From positions 86,498 to 150,497 of the forward strand of contig NW_014577269.1 in assembly GCF_000485595.1 (NCBI RefSeq): a DNA stretch of 64,000 nucleotides, in the 5' to 3' direction. Positions 54,146 through 64,000 of the stretch are shown piece by piece. The DNA is from Priapulus caudatus (taxonomy: Eukaryota > Priapulida > Priapulimorpha > Priapulimorphida > Priapulidae). Numbering within the stretch: position 1 is the first letter of the stretch; every line of letters starts with the position of its first letter. The position numbers and the translations under genes are program-made. A model generated the notes under the pieces. That model had not been told where the DNA came from, ran no database searches, and was given only the letters and a program-made list of their open reading frames with translations.

Positions 54146-55313
54146 TACCAAACAATAAAATATCTCGAGTAACATCATAACTTAATTACGAGGTTATTGC
54201 TGTGTCGTAGCTTTCTCTAACCAATCCTAGTATATCTTAACCCTCTCTTTCTGACTCTTTCTCCGATTCTGTCTCTAGTCGAACACGCGGTTATATACCC
54301 ACATTTGTAGACACGCCTTCCTATTGTTTCTGGTCACTCCGTTCTATACGCTACTGTCCGTAATTGGGTAATTCTACCACTGTCTAGTCCAGCGTTATAA
54401 CTTTACACAGCTAGCATGTATCCCAAAATAGAACAATAGCTTAGTCATGTATATTTATTTCTATGTCTTTCCACAGTATTACATGCTATCTAAGCCCGTT
54501 TGAGCCCGCTACGCTGCGATTAGGCGCACGCCTGGCCCGGGCCTAGCGTGGAATAGTTTGATATAGGATCTAAATTGCAGTCTGTACGGGGTATAAATTA
54601 CTACAGCCCAGTTCGTTTGAGCGATAAAAACGTCTGCCTACACCCTCAAATAACGTCTGTTCGCATACCGCAATGAACTCCTTGTTTCACTGCAGCTAGC
54701 TCTGATTTTAGAGTGTAATCTCTAAACTCGAAAAATACGTCTATGCAATAAAGCGAAAACGTAAAAAGTCAATTGATGTAGCGCTCCAATGTGCCATATA
54801 GGTGAGTGAGATGACGTCACTGGCGGTATGGCGCGTAGTCTTCTAGTTATAGGTCAAGTTCTCTATTCGGCACGCCAGTCGGCTCCTGGAAGGCCGGCAT
54901 CTTGGAATGATTTACGTTGAGCTGTCACAGCGCGTAAAACAACATCGTTAGCGTGTTGCTTTGGTTTACCGTTGCGTCGTGGCTTTCTACCGCCGGGTGG
55001 CTAAAATTGTAAAACACTAGCGTCGCTGGCCTGGCCAACTATGGCCTACCCACCTGTTTACATAGCACCATTTGTCCGGTCGTTGAACACGGTTAAATAT
55101 AACAAACGATACGAAGATAAAGATACGCTAACAAACTAGCGCCGACAGAAAAGGAAATGAAGACAGAGGAGACGAGAGAAGGGAGAACACACAACAAGGA
55201 TGGAAGAAAAAAGCGAGAGAGCGATAGAGAGCGACATCGAGAGAATACAGATGGAAGAATATCAGGATAGAAAATGGGATAAAGAGAAAGGCACACTCAG
55301 ACAGCGAGACACA
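54146..55313. other. No gene seen upstream of LRR gene
   Basis: No coding signal or recognised repeat apart from the beginning of a purine-rich stretch near 55150. Part of it may be regulatory DNA of the LRR gene, but I see nothing specific. Confidence 0.4.
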
Positions 55314-55353
55314 CCCACACACACACACACCACCCCCCACCACACACACACCA

Positions 55354-55419
<66 letters not shown>

Positions 55420-55435
55420 CAAACAAGCAGTCCAC

Positions 55436-55479
<44 letters not shown>
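55314..55479. repeat. CA then GA microsatellites
   Basis: A (CA)n tract at 55314-55417 is followed by (GA)n at 55440-55478, and another GA tract lies at 55650-55670. The plus strand is strongly purine-rich from 55150 to 55690. Frames across it are artefacts. Confidence 0.95.
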
Positions 55480-55480
<1 letters not shown>

Positions 55481-55679
55481 GCACATACATAGAGAGAGTG
55501 CGCGAGAGGAGAAGGTGAGAGAATGGAAGACATAGAAACAGAGAGCAACCTTGAACGATAAGAACTTAGAAGGTGAAGAACGCGAGGAAGGGGAATACAG
55601 TCTGCGAGAGAAGGGGGTCGACTGAAAAACAGCACACCCTTCACACACACGCAGAGAGAGAGAGAGAGAGCTAAGCTGA

Positions 55680-55939
55680 CAGAACAAGAGAAGAAAGTGC
55701 GCGTGCGTGGATGTATGAGCTGCGTGCCATATGCGCGTGATGCCGTGCGCTACTTAACGCACTGACTACCACACCCTCCTAGAAGGAAGCAATCTATAGG
55801 GTGTATCATCGCACTACCTACAGAACTGTATTTCGTTATTGTTAAGCAACGTATTTATACGCATAGTGCGGTGTCGTATTTTGCCTATTTACGGTGCTAC
55901 GGTGCTAGTACACGCTAGCGCGGAGCAGACATTAGGGAG
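55680..55939 (+). promoter_or_regulatory. Upstream region of LRR gene
   Basis: Between the GA tract and the ATG at 55940. A TATTTATA at 55852-55859 could be a TATA box about 85 bp before the start codon. No other signal is certain. Confidence 0.3.
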
Positions 55940-57308
55940 ATGCGTGCTCTGAGATTGTGCGCCTTGCTGGCCTTGCTTCCTCTCGCCTTACCCGATCGAT
56001 GCCCTCCCCGCAAGTTAATTCGCCCCTGTAGATGCGACACTGACCTGGAGGCGCCGTCGGAGAACGCGCATGCCGTCAAGCTGACATGTAGACGACTGGA
56101 GATTAAGCGCCTCTCAGCCATCGCCACCTCACTGAAGCCCTACAGCTTCCAGACGGTGACGCTCGACAGGTACGCGAGCACGACCCTGCCTGACAACGGG
56201 ACGCTCGCACCGCTTGATACGCGGCACTTCGTCATCAGGCGCGCGCGCATTACAACGCTCGGCCGAGGCACCTTCGTCGGCATGCGTCGCCTAGCGGCTG
56301 TTAAGATCACCGACTGTCGTCGCCTGAGGAGCATCGGTAAGGGCGCATTCCGTCGGCTACCAGCGTTGCTGAGCATCAAAGTAACGGGCACTCGTCTGCG
56401 GCGTCTGCCTTCGCGCGTCTTTCACGGCGCTAAGCGACTCCGCTATCTGAACCTCAGAAACAACCGACTAAAGGTATTCCAACCGAAAGCGTTTAAAGGT
56501 TTAAACTCGCTTACAGAGCTGAACCTGGATGGCAACCGGTTCACGCGCGTTAGCGACGGTGAGTTCAAGTACTTGCCGAGCGTTCAGCGTCTGACGCTTC
56601 GCGACAATAACATAACGCAGCTCGGCTACCAGGCCTTCTACGTGCTCGGCAGGCTGGCGCAACTCGACCTGTCGCGCAACGCCATCGGTAAACTTCCGTT
56701 CGGCGTGCTGTTTCCCCTCGGTAGCCTCGAGATGTTAAATATGACCGACAACGCGCTTGCCGACGTTATGGTCGGCACGTTCAGCCGTAACCCAGTGCTC
56801 CGCTCTGTCGATCTGAGCGGCAACAATATCGCCAAGATGCGCGTCGGCGCCTTCACCGGCCCGTCACTGCTCGAGTCGCTCAACTTGTCGCGTAACCGCA
56901 TACGGCGCCTTCCCGTCGGCCTGCTAGACGGCCTCACCCATCTCTCCGTACTTGACGTGTCAAGGAATCGGCTCTTCCGCGTCGCCGACGGCGCGCTACG
57001 CACGAACCGCACGGGCGCCTGCTTCTGTGCGCCGTCTTTGCGCGACTTGTCACTAGCCGACAATGGGCTGCGGCGGCTTGCACCCAGCATGTTCTCCTAC
57101 ATGCCGGATCTGGTGACACTGCGACTCGAGGGCAACGCGATCAGGGCCGTGCCGCATGACGTGTTCGTGCCGAGCAAGAACGACTGTGGATGTCATGGCG
57201 GCGTGGCTGCGCTGCGGCACCTGTCGCTCGCCAACAACAGCATTTGCTTTCTCAACCCGGATACGCTCACGGGAATGTCGGACCGTTTCGAGAGTCTAGA
57301 ACTGGAAG
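55940..57308 (+). CDS. Secreted leucine-rich-repeat protein, exon 1 of 3
   Basis: This exon encodes 456 codons plus one base. Residues 1-18 are a hydrophobic signal peptide (LRLCALLALLPLAL). A cysteine-containing LRRNT cap follows (CPPRKLIRPCRCD), then about 15 LRRs with the extracellular 24-residue consensus, e.g. LRYLNLRNNRLKVFQ and LAQLDLSRNAIGKLP. Two repeats near the end carry inserts with close cysteine pairs, ACFC and DCGCHG. The exon ends AAG/GTGAGA at 57308 in phase 1. Exons 2 (58520-58602) and 3 (61014-61136) supply the LRRCT cap and stop, giving 524 residues. There is no membrane segment, so the protein should be extracellular. Its GC-rich, uninterrupted codons contrast with the decayed TEs. 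The exact family (Slit/Toll-like receptor relatives, ALS-like, LRRC15-like) cannot be set from LRRs alone. Confidence 0.9.
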
Positions 57309-57517
57309 GTGAGACCTAGCAGTAACTACCGCCTTCCTCTCATAAATCTGGTTTCTTTTTCTTACTCACTTTCTTTAAGTAGGCAAAGGGCAGGTGGGTC
57401 AGAGGGGTTGGACGACGCCCAACATCGTGATCTCTGTTGCACTCTATATATTAGTGCAAGCGTGCAACAGTCGCGCAGCGAGAGCAATGGCTGCCGGTAA
57501 TGCAATGGTAGGAAACT

Positions 57518-57642
57518 ATCGGCGATAATAGGTGAAAGAGAGTAGGCCTATAGTATAGAAACATTAAGAATTTTGTACTAAGTAAAGAGATTTCGTATTT
57601 AGTTAGCATTATATTTTATTGAAACGCGTCAAGTGCCTGTGG
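57518..57642 (+). repeat. Diverged copy of the foldback right arm
   Basis: Resembles 58120-58229 in the same orientation (GGCGATAATAGGTGAAAGAG...GTGCCTGTGG) with many substitutions and a short insertion. It is an older copy of the same repeat. Confidence 0.65.
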
Positions 57643-57885
57643 TTCTAATATTCGTACATGCGCCCGCGCCCAATCATTCACACACGCGCGCACGCCCGCA
57701 CACGCACACGTATCACTTATAATGAGACGTCAGCCACTCGATACGAGCAGATACGCATAACAAGCGCAAGCAGTAATTGCGTTCTTTGCGCTAACCTCGT
57801 CTTTCCACAGCCGGTGCTCGCTCCCAGACAAAACACAGATAGTACAATGGTTTGCGTGCATTCCGCTGCTATTGGCCCCTGAAGC

Positions 57886-58229
57886 CACAGGCACTTGGAA
57901 CGTCTCAATAAAAAATAATGGTAAATAAACACGAAATGTATTTACTAACAACGTCTTAATGTTTCTCTACTCTCTTTCGTCTATTATTGCCGATAACTTG
58001 CTGTAAATGCCGTCTAAATGCTCATCTGCAACACACAAGTACACCGCACGCACGCCAACAACAAGAATCAAATAGGCTCTTTGTGTGTTGCAGAGGAGCA
58101 TTTGAACGGCATTTACAGCAAGTTAGCGGCAACAATAGGCGAAAGAAAGTAGAGAAACATTCAGACTTTGGTAGTAAATACATTTCGTGTTTATTTACCT
58201 TTTTTATTGAGACGTTACAAGCGCCTGTG
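57886..58229. mobile_element. Foldback element with about 150-bp inverted arms
   Basis: The left arm 57886-58038 and right arm 58081-58229 are inverted copies with a 42-bp loop and some mismatches. Shared landmarks are GAACGTCTCAATAAAA, AACACGAAATGTATTTACT and CTTGCTGTAAATGCCGT. The transcript would form a long hairpin inside the intron. Confidence 0.85.
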
Positions 58230-58519
58230 CGTGAAACATTTATGAATATAAACCTTGATCGTTAGTGAGCTGCCCCTCGAGCGGCAGCAGCGAGCTTTCA
58301 GTTTCAGCGACTACAGCTGTTGTCATCATTTGTAGGCCTGCGTACGTGCGTACGGGGTTGGGTACGTGTGTTGGCTTACGTGTGCCTTCGCGCGTGCGTG
58401 CATGTGTACGAATGTAATATCTTTATGTGTGCGTCCTCATGTCCTGTGCGTACGTGTATATTATATGCCTATTATATGGCATCCGTATCGTAATTTTATT
58501 TCCTTCTCTCTCGTTCTAG

Positions 58520-58602
58520 GAAACCCGTTTCACTGCGACTGCTGTGCTGACTGGCTAAAGTCAATGGCGCTAATAAACACTAACATTACCGAATACATGA
58601 AG
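58520..58602 (+). CDS. LRR gene exon 2 (LRRCT start)
   Basis: Acceptor TTCTAG at 58514-58519, donor AAG/GTAAGT at 58602. The 83-bp exon joins in phase with exon 1 and encodes NPFHCDCCADWLKSMALINT and the following residues, the canonical LRRCT opening 'NPFxCDCxxxWL'. It ends in phase 0. A MITE begins 9 bases after the donor. Confidence 0.9.
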
Positions 58603-61013
58603 GTAAGTGCGGCTGAAGGGGTCGTTGTCGTATCAGGTACTACAGATATGTACCCGAGGTACGTATATGCATACACAAGTGTACCAGACCGGCATGTATC
58701 TTCTCAGCATATATGTACCCTGTGTTTACATAAACGTACCTGCCCCGCGGGCAGCATATGAAGCCACGCGATAAAGTACGAGAATGTCGTAAACCTTTAA
58801 AACAAGAGAACAAACGCCATTTATAAATGTTTGTTTTGGTTTATAACCGTTAGATAAGTAAGTTTTCTTAGTAAGTTAGCTGCCGAGTTTGGTTTAGTTA
58901 GGAAATGATACTACGATTTGCGTATCCGTATCGGTATCGTTCCGCGTATACGGCAGTATTAACAGGTATGAGGATATGCAGTGTAGGGGCCTATACACAA
59001 TACGTTTTTGTTCTACTTTCTGTTTATGTTCGTGGACCGATTAGTTTACAGCTGACCTCAGGGTTTTTGGTAGATAATTCAGGATTTTGGTTACAAGACA
59101 TGGAGGCTGCATACATCTTGCCAAATTCCAGCCAATCAGAAGGCGCTAAATTCTTCCTATGTTATACCGTTTTCCGGCTTTTACGACAATACCACGTGAC
59201 TGAACGAGGCTTCCCGCCTGGGCACATTTATGGAGCGCAGCGATACGGTTATTTAGAAACAACAATGGTCAGGTACACTTGTGTATACATATATGTACCT
59301 CGGGTGCATATCTGTAGTACCTGATACGACAACGACCCCATCTGCGTAAGTGCGGCACAACCGGGCACAACAAGTAGGGACCGAGCTAGGTCTGTGGCAG
59401 AGCGAGGGGCTATAGTTCTAGAGCTAGGACTGAGCATGCTACAGTAAATCGTCGAGCACATGTGAAAGGCGTGAGGCGCCCATGATTCGCAGCGTGGTTA
59501 ACCGGGCTCAAGCAGATCATTCATTAGTCTGCTAGTTAACCAGTAAGGCGTACATCATCGTTAGTTCACCATTAGAGCGTACAACATCGTTAGTTAACTT
59601 TACCAGCATAAACTGCAGCAAGGCATATTCCATTGTTAATTAAAATTCAACTCGATTTGAAAAATAAAATAAAATTTAAATGCAAAGTGGAAATGAATTT
59701 GAAATAAAATTTCGAATGAGAATGAAAATAAAAAGTAAAATGGACAAAATTGGAATAAAAACGGATTTGAAATGAAAATGTTTTAAAATAAATAACCGAA
59801 AATATCCGTAGCCTTCTCGGCCCCCACAACCAAGGGAGACGTATTATAATGATTAATTAGGGCGTCACGTAAGGGGTTCATAGAGATTTGTTAGGGATTA
59901 AAAGAGTCTTTATAGCAGGGCTATGCGAGGCTGCTGCGGGTTTTGTTTGCCATCTGCACGTGTTTAATCAGCGCAGCCGACTTTGAATTTTCGAGAGAAC
60001 GTGTCTAGTCTGTGTTTGCCGATTTCTTTCAACTGAAAACTTTATTTCGGCAATCTGTTTATGATTACGTGGGACGAATCGGGTTTAAGCGGTAGAAAAA
60101 GTGTTAATAGTCGTGAACATTATACGCCAACACGAAGCAGATTACCAATTACAACTTGGGTCGTGCGTTTAGAGCATATAGCTGGCAGCTAGGCTCGATA
60201 CGTGTAACTAAATGCTGAACACGTACGTTTGATAAAAATCTCGTATCGAGATGTTTTTCTCAGTATTGTGTTTGTATGCAACTTTGGGAATTTCACTACT
60301 CTGCGTGGTTTCCGACTGACAGTGGCAACAAATGTACTAGGCGTTAACGCCGCTGCCACTGCGCACAGTGTGAATTTCAATTGACGTAAACCTAACCATA
60401 AAAAAATCTGCGGGAAAGCGTGGTTCCACAGAGTGCTGAGTAAAAATAGAATGATTGATTCATGTATACGAAGCTTGATTAACACTCCGTTTATATTGAT
60501 TCATGTGTATGTAATACGTATAAAACCATGACCGTTAGCGTTTGTTTTAACATTAGGTATCGCGTATCTAGAACAGTTTAATCTCGTTAAAACACTATAT
60601 CATTTCAGTTAGTTGGCCTCTATAGGCAAACAGTGAGGATTACACCCCGTCGTATAATCAAACCTCCTCACCAAATCTATACGCCTTGCTACGCTTTGGT
60701 TTTGCGCAATTAAACCGTCGGGAACGACAGTTTCGTTACGTACTTCATTACATGCGGTCGCCTGCAATTAACGTGAAGTGTAAGATTTAACTGGACGCCA
60801 GAAACGATGTTTACGAAATTAATAACGATACAGGAAATGATACTAATTACTCCAAGTTTATTGTGCAATACAAGAAGCTAGGGCTCCTTTAGTATTAGTA
60901 CTTATTGGTGTTATAAGCGTTTTGTCAACGTTGAAATGATTTCATAGCACATGCATGGTGTTTTACCCTTTAGCCGTATAGTTAGTACCGTAAATTATTT
61001 TACTTGGTTTCAG
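58603..61013 (+). other. Intron 2 of LRR gene
   Basis: GT at 58603 and AG at 61012-61013. It contains the long-TIR MITE (58612-59345), an A-rich tract (59640-59790) and otherwise non-coding DNA. Confidence 0.8.
58612..59345. mobile_element. Long-TIR MITE (Mutator-like?) at the splice donor
   Basis: The left end GCTGAAGGGGTCGTTGTCG (58612 on) and the reverse complement of the right end, GCAGATGGGGTCGTTGTCG, start TIRs of about 80 bp with scattered mismatches. The 9-mer GTAAGTGCG flanks both sides exactly (58603-58611 and 59346-59354). A 9-bp duplication plus long TIRs fits Mutator-like elements; no transposase is present. Internal pieces 58998-59065 and 59082-59148 recur elsewhere in the window. 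Confidence 0.85.
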
Positions 61014-61136
61014 GCCCGATGTACTAATCTCAGCGACAGATTTCTGACGGAGGTAGATTCCCGGGAGCTTATATGTGATGGCGGTGTTAGGCAATGCGAT
61101 CCGTACAGTCCTCCGCGTGCATGCGCGAACACATGA
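61014..61136 (+). CDS. LRR gene exon 3 (LRRCT end and stop)
   Basis: Acceptor TTTCAG at 61008-61013. The frame from exon 2 (phase 0) continues as ARCTNLSDRFLTEVDSRELI, a cysteine, then further cysteines (VRQC, RAC) and a TGA at 61134-61136. The cysteine spacing closes the LRRCT cap. There is no GPI or membrane signal after it, supporting a secreted product. Confidence 0.85.
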   Translation, partial: ARCTNLSDRFLTEVDSRELICDGGVRQCDPYSPPRACANT

Positions 61137-61289
61137 TCGCAGAAGAAGCGTCTTAGAGACGTCCCAATCGAAATTATTGCATGGAGGTAAGCATGTAATA
61201 ATATAATGCATCAAAATTCAACGCGGAATACAAAACAGGCGAATGCCCGGTTGTAGATTTCTGTACCCAGATATGTTTGTGAAAGTAAA

Positions 61290-61295
61290 AATAAA
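61290..61295 (+). terminator. Polyadenylation signal AATAAA of LRR gene
   Basis: AATAAA lies 154 bases after the stop codon and just before a microsatellite, a reasonable place for 3'-end formation. Confidence 0.5.
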
Positions 61296-61320
61296 ACTGT
61301 AAGCTTGCTTGAATGGCAGA

Positions 61321-61454
61321 CACACACAAGCACTCACACACACGTCGCGCACACACGCGCGCACACACGCACACGCACACGCACACACACGCACAGAGGG
61401 AGATATATAGATAGAGAGAGAGGGGGCAGACAGACATACACACACACATACACA

Positions 61455-61497
<43 letters not shown>

Positions 61498-61535
61498 GAG
61501 GGAGATATATAGATAGAGAGAGAGGGGGCAGACAG

Positions 61536-61589
<54 letters not shown>

Positions 61590-61616
61590 GACAGAAACAC
61601 ACAGAAACACACACAC
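61321..61616. repeat. CA microsatellite with two duplicated inserts
   Basis: (CA)n is interrupted twice by the same roughly 50-bp block GCACAGAGGGAGATATATAG and the following GA-rich part (about 61391-61440 and 61493-61540). Frames reading Thr/His or Cys/Val are artefacts. Confidence 0.95.
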
Positions 61617-61619
61617 AGG

Positions 61620-62954
61620 CCCTGTGGTAATAAATTGTGTATTTTAGGTGAACCTTTTCATCACCCACCCCGTTACGTCAGTCGGTCTACGCAGTCACAC
61701 ACGACTATGGAAGAGGCGCAGCAATGCCGAGGTGTCCCAATATATAGGGCCTCGTAATAATGTTAAATGGGAAAACGGCAATTACATCATTCGATGTGTT
61801 CACATATAATAAGTGATCGTGGGAGTTACGGAATTATCATGAAATCTGGAAAATTATTTATTGGATAATCAACAGGCTAAAATGTGAGGAATATCCCGAA
61901 AGCAAAGGCATGTAGCTCGTTCTAGACATTTTCTCCTTACAGGATTGTTTATATAAATAAGACGTTAGATTTATTTTTGTGTTATTTCGTCGGTTTCTTG
62001 CGCTTCTCTACTTGCTCTTGGCGGCAACTTGCTCTAGTAACACACCGGTTTGCACAACAACATAAATGAGTTTGATCACACAAACATGCCCCTCCCTTAA
62101 CGCACACACGCAGCGAAAGTAGCAACTTATTCAGTTAACAGAATAATCATTTAAAAGAAAAACGAACCATCATCGTTAAGCTGAGAAACGTGCACAATGG
62201 CAGGGGTATTGAAATACATTTTTTGAAATTTTAGTGCAAGTGCTAAACACATTGGCATGATGTTTGAAACATTCTAGTCGTAAGTGTAGTTTGTTATTAC
62301 ACGTCGCACATGTCATTCGCTATTTTCCTATAAGTATATGTTCTTGAAATGTTATCTTTACATGCTGTAATAACTGTTCTCGATTTTACTCCATACTATC
62401 AAATGGTGTTTGTCGATCCTTATGCATTAGCTACGCTCATCAGGTAAGCTTGTCTGCAGTATATCAGAACAGACTTCGTATGTGCCCCTGGTGTTGAATG
62501 TATCTGTACCATACATAATAATGATTCTGTATAGCCGGAGATTTGCTTATTGTATATATATCAGGACTTTATAGGATATTGATAGACTCCTGTATATATA
62601 TATATATATATATATTCGGGAGATGCAAGAGCCACTCCGTCAGATATTTCTTCAATAATAATGTAACCCGTTGCTGAGCTCATTCTATGCTTATGGTACT
62701 TAGCGATTGTATTGATGATTCGTTCTCAGCATCTACCAGATGTTGTACTGTTGTCCAAATAGACTGAAAGCACTTAAATATCGAGACTAACCTTAAGAGC
62801 AACCAAAATGCCGCTGTGTACCTTATTTTTTTTATTACGAACTCAAGCGGGATACACGGCGAGTTGTCCCGGGGAAATCAGTGGCGTTTACTCAGGTCGG
62901 TGACTGCTTGGTGAAAGGAAAAATACCCCCAAAACACAATCTAAACTCATCTAT
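61620..62954. other. No gene seen; (TA)n at 62592-62613
   Basis: AT-rich DNA with a short TA microsatellite. No coding frame has domain character. Confidence 0.6.
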
Positions 62955-62959
62955 CTATT

Positions 62960-63478
62960 CATATGGCATCCATGTATCCATCCCATTCTGCCATCCATCG
63001 CCTCCCATCCATTCCCATCCCTCGCCCCGCATCCCTTCCAGTCCCTTCCGCATTCGCCATCCCATCCCAATCTCATCAACATTCAGTGCCATCCCATGCC
63101 ATCCCATGCCATCCATGCCATCCCATGCCATCCCATCCCACTCCCATCCCATCCCATCCCATCCATCCGCCAGCTCCATCCCATCCTGTCCCATCCCATC
63201 GCGCACCGCATCCCATCCCATACCATCCCATCCATCCTATCCCATCGCCATGCCATCTCCATGCCATCCCATTCCATGCCATCTCCCATGCCATCGCATG
63301 CCATCCCCATTTATCCCATCCCACCCATCCCATCCATCCCATCCCATCCCATCCCATCCATTCGCATCCTATCCCATCCCATGCCATCCCATGCCATCAC
63401 ATTCCATGCCATCCCATGCCATCGCATGCCATCCCATCTTATCCCATCCCATCCCATCCCATCCCATCCCATCCCAAA
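62960..63478. repeat. CATCC satellite, block 1
   Basis: Pentanucleotide ATCCC/CATCC with variants (ATGCC, ATTCC) for about 520 bp. Proline/Ser/His-rich and Trp/Gly/Met-rich frames on the two strands come from the repeat. Confidence 0.97.
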
Positions 63479-64000
63479 CAGTAAAATATAATAAGAAATC
63501 AAAAGATAAAAGACATTAAAAATAAAAAAAATTAATAAACTAAAAGAAATAATAATTAAACAAATTAATAAATTAAAAATGAATTAAAATTAAAAATAAT
63601 ACATACTAAAGAGGTAAGTAAAGGGAAAAAAGGAAAAAAGGAAATCTAACTATCTATCTATCCATGCATCATCCATCCATTCATCCCATCTCCATGCCAT
63701 CCCATCCCATCCCACTCGCACCGCATCCGCATCCATAACCCATCCCATCCCATCTCATCACATTCAGTGCCATCCATTGCCATGCCATCCCATCCCATCC
63801 CATCCCATCGCACCGCATCCCATCCCATGCCATCCTATACCATCCCATCCCATCCCATCCTATCCCAAGCAGCAAAAAATAATAAGAAATCAAAAGATAA
63901 AAAAACATTAAAAATTAAAATAATTAATAAACTAAAAAAATAATTAATTAAATAAATTAATTAATTAAAAATTAATTAAAAATTAAAAATAATACATACT
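63479..64000. repeat. Composite satellite: AT-rich spacer and CATCC block 2
   Basis: An AT-rich stretch (63479-63640, with AATAAGAAATCAAAAGATAA) is followed by another CATCC block (63660-63868) and then the same AT-rich stretch again (63869-64000). AATACATACT occurs at 63598-63607 and 63991-64000, so the higher-order unit is about 390 bp. The array continues past the window edge. Confidence 0.9.

Larger units (their letters stand above)
57309..58519 (+). other. Intron 1 of LRR gene
   Basis: GT at 57309 and AG at 58518-58519. It holds a foldback element (57886-58229) plus a related single copy (57518-57642), a CA-rich patch and a GT-rich patch before the acceptor. Confidence 0.8.

Noticed and set aside
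55128-55687. Leucine/serine/cysteine-rich ORFs up to 141 codons
   Set aside because: They read through CA and GA microsatellites on the minus strand.
59380-59480. tRNA-like sequence
   Set aside because: No cloverleaf with a TTCGA box at the right place could be drawn.
61174-61757. Cys/Val-rich and Thr/His-rich frames up to 164 codons
   Set aside because: Produced by the CA microsatellite.
62881-63519. 212-codon Pro/Ser/His-rich frame and Trp/Gly/Met-rich minus-strand frames
   Set aside because: They are translations of the CATCC satellite in different phases; no single frame is favoured.

Overview
This is animal nuclear DNA. It has a gene with GT-AG introns, many microsatellites, and two BEL/Pao LTR retrotransposons (a group known only from animals) among Ty3/gypsy, non-LTR, hAT and TTAA-specific elements. 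The TE mix and low coding density suggest a marine invertebrate, but I cannot name the group. About three quarters of the window is nested, decayed transposons; only one host-type gene looks complete.

Layout. 1-8.5 kb: a minus-strand gypsy pol tail (864-1135), a plus-strand gypsy element (about 1141-6978) whose gag is split by a 1.57-kb TTAA-flanked DNA element (1713-3285), and a minus-strand gypsy fragment with protease and RT (7359-8460). 8.46-14.53 kb: a minus-strand gypsy element with PPT, PBS and partly matching LTR starts, whose integrase is interrupted by about 1 kb of repeats. 14.53-16.51 kb: no gene seen. 16.51-24.23 kb: a full-length minus-strand BEL/Pao element with two about 670-bp LTRs. 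24.2-27.2 kb: a 40-bp tandem repeat, a hAT relic with transposase remnants, and a TTAA MITE. 27.37-34.33 kb: a minus-strand gypsy element split by about 3.9 kb of foreign DNA that carries a THAP-domain exon. 34.6-36.2 kb: a non-LTR RT fragment next to a second TTAA MITE. 37.25-42.24 kb: a second LINE, cut by a hAT-like element (8-bp TSD) and by a 1.7-kb GC-ended insert. 42.3-48.18 kb: a minus-strand gypsy element whose pol is open apart from two nonsense codons. 48.185-53.46 kb: a second BEL/Pao element, 5' truncated, with a 1.13-kb 3' LTR. 53.6-55.9 kb: GT, CA and GA microsatellites and an AACGTT-rich array. 55.94-61.14 kb: a three-exon secreted leucine-rich-repeat gene on the plus strand. 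61.3-64.0 kb: microsatellites and a CATCC-type satellite organised in about 390-bp steps.

The LRR gene is predicted to encode a 524-residue extracellular protein with signal peptide, LRRNT, about 15 LRRs and LRRCT, without a membrane anchor. Its introns hold a foldback element and a long-TIR MITE. The MITE's 9-bp target duplication starts exactly at the 5' splice site of intron 2, so the splice donor is present twice. The retroelement genes would have worked together as gag (particle), protease, RT/RNase H (cDNA synthesis) and integrase (insertion). Every copy here carries stops, frameshifts, deletions or lost catalytic residues, so none looks autonomous as assembled.
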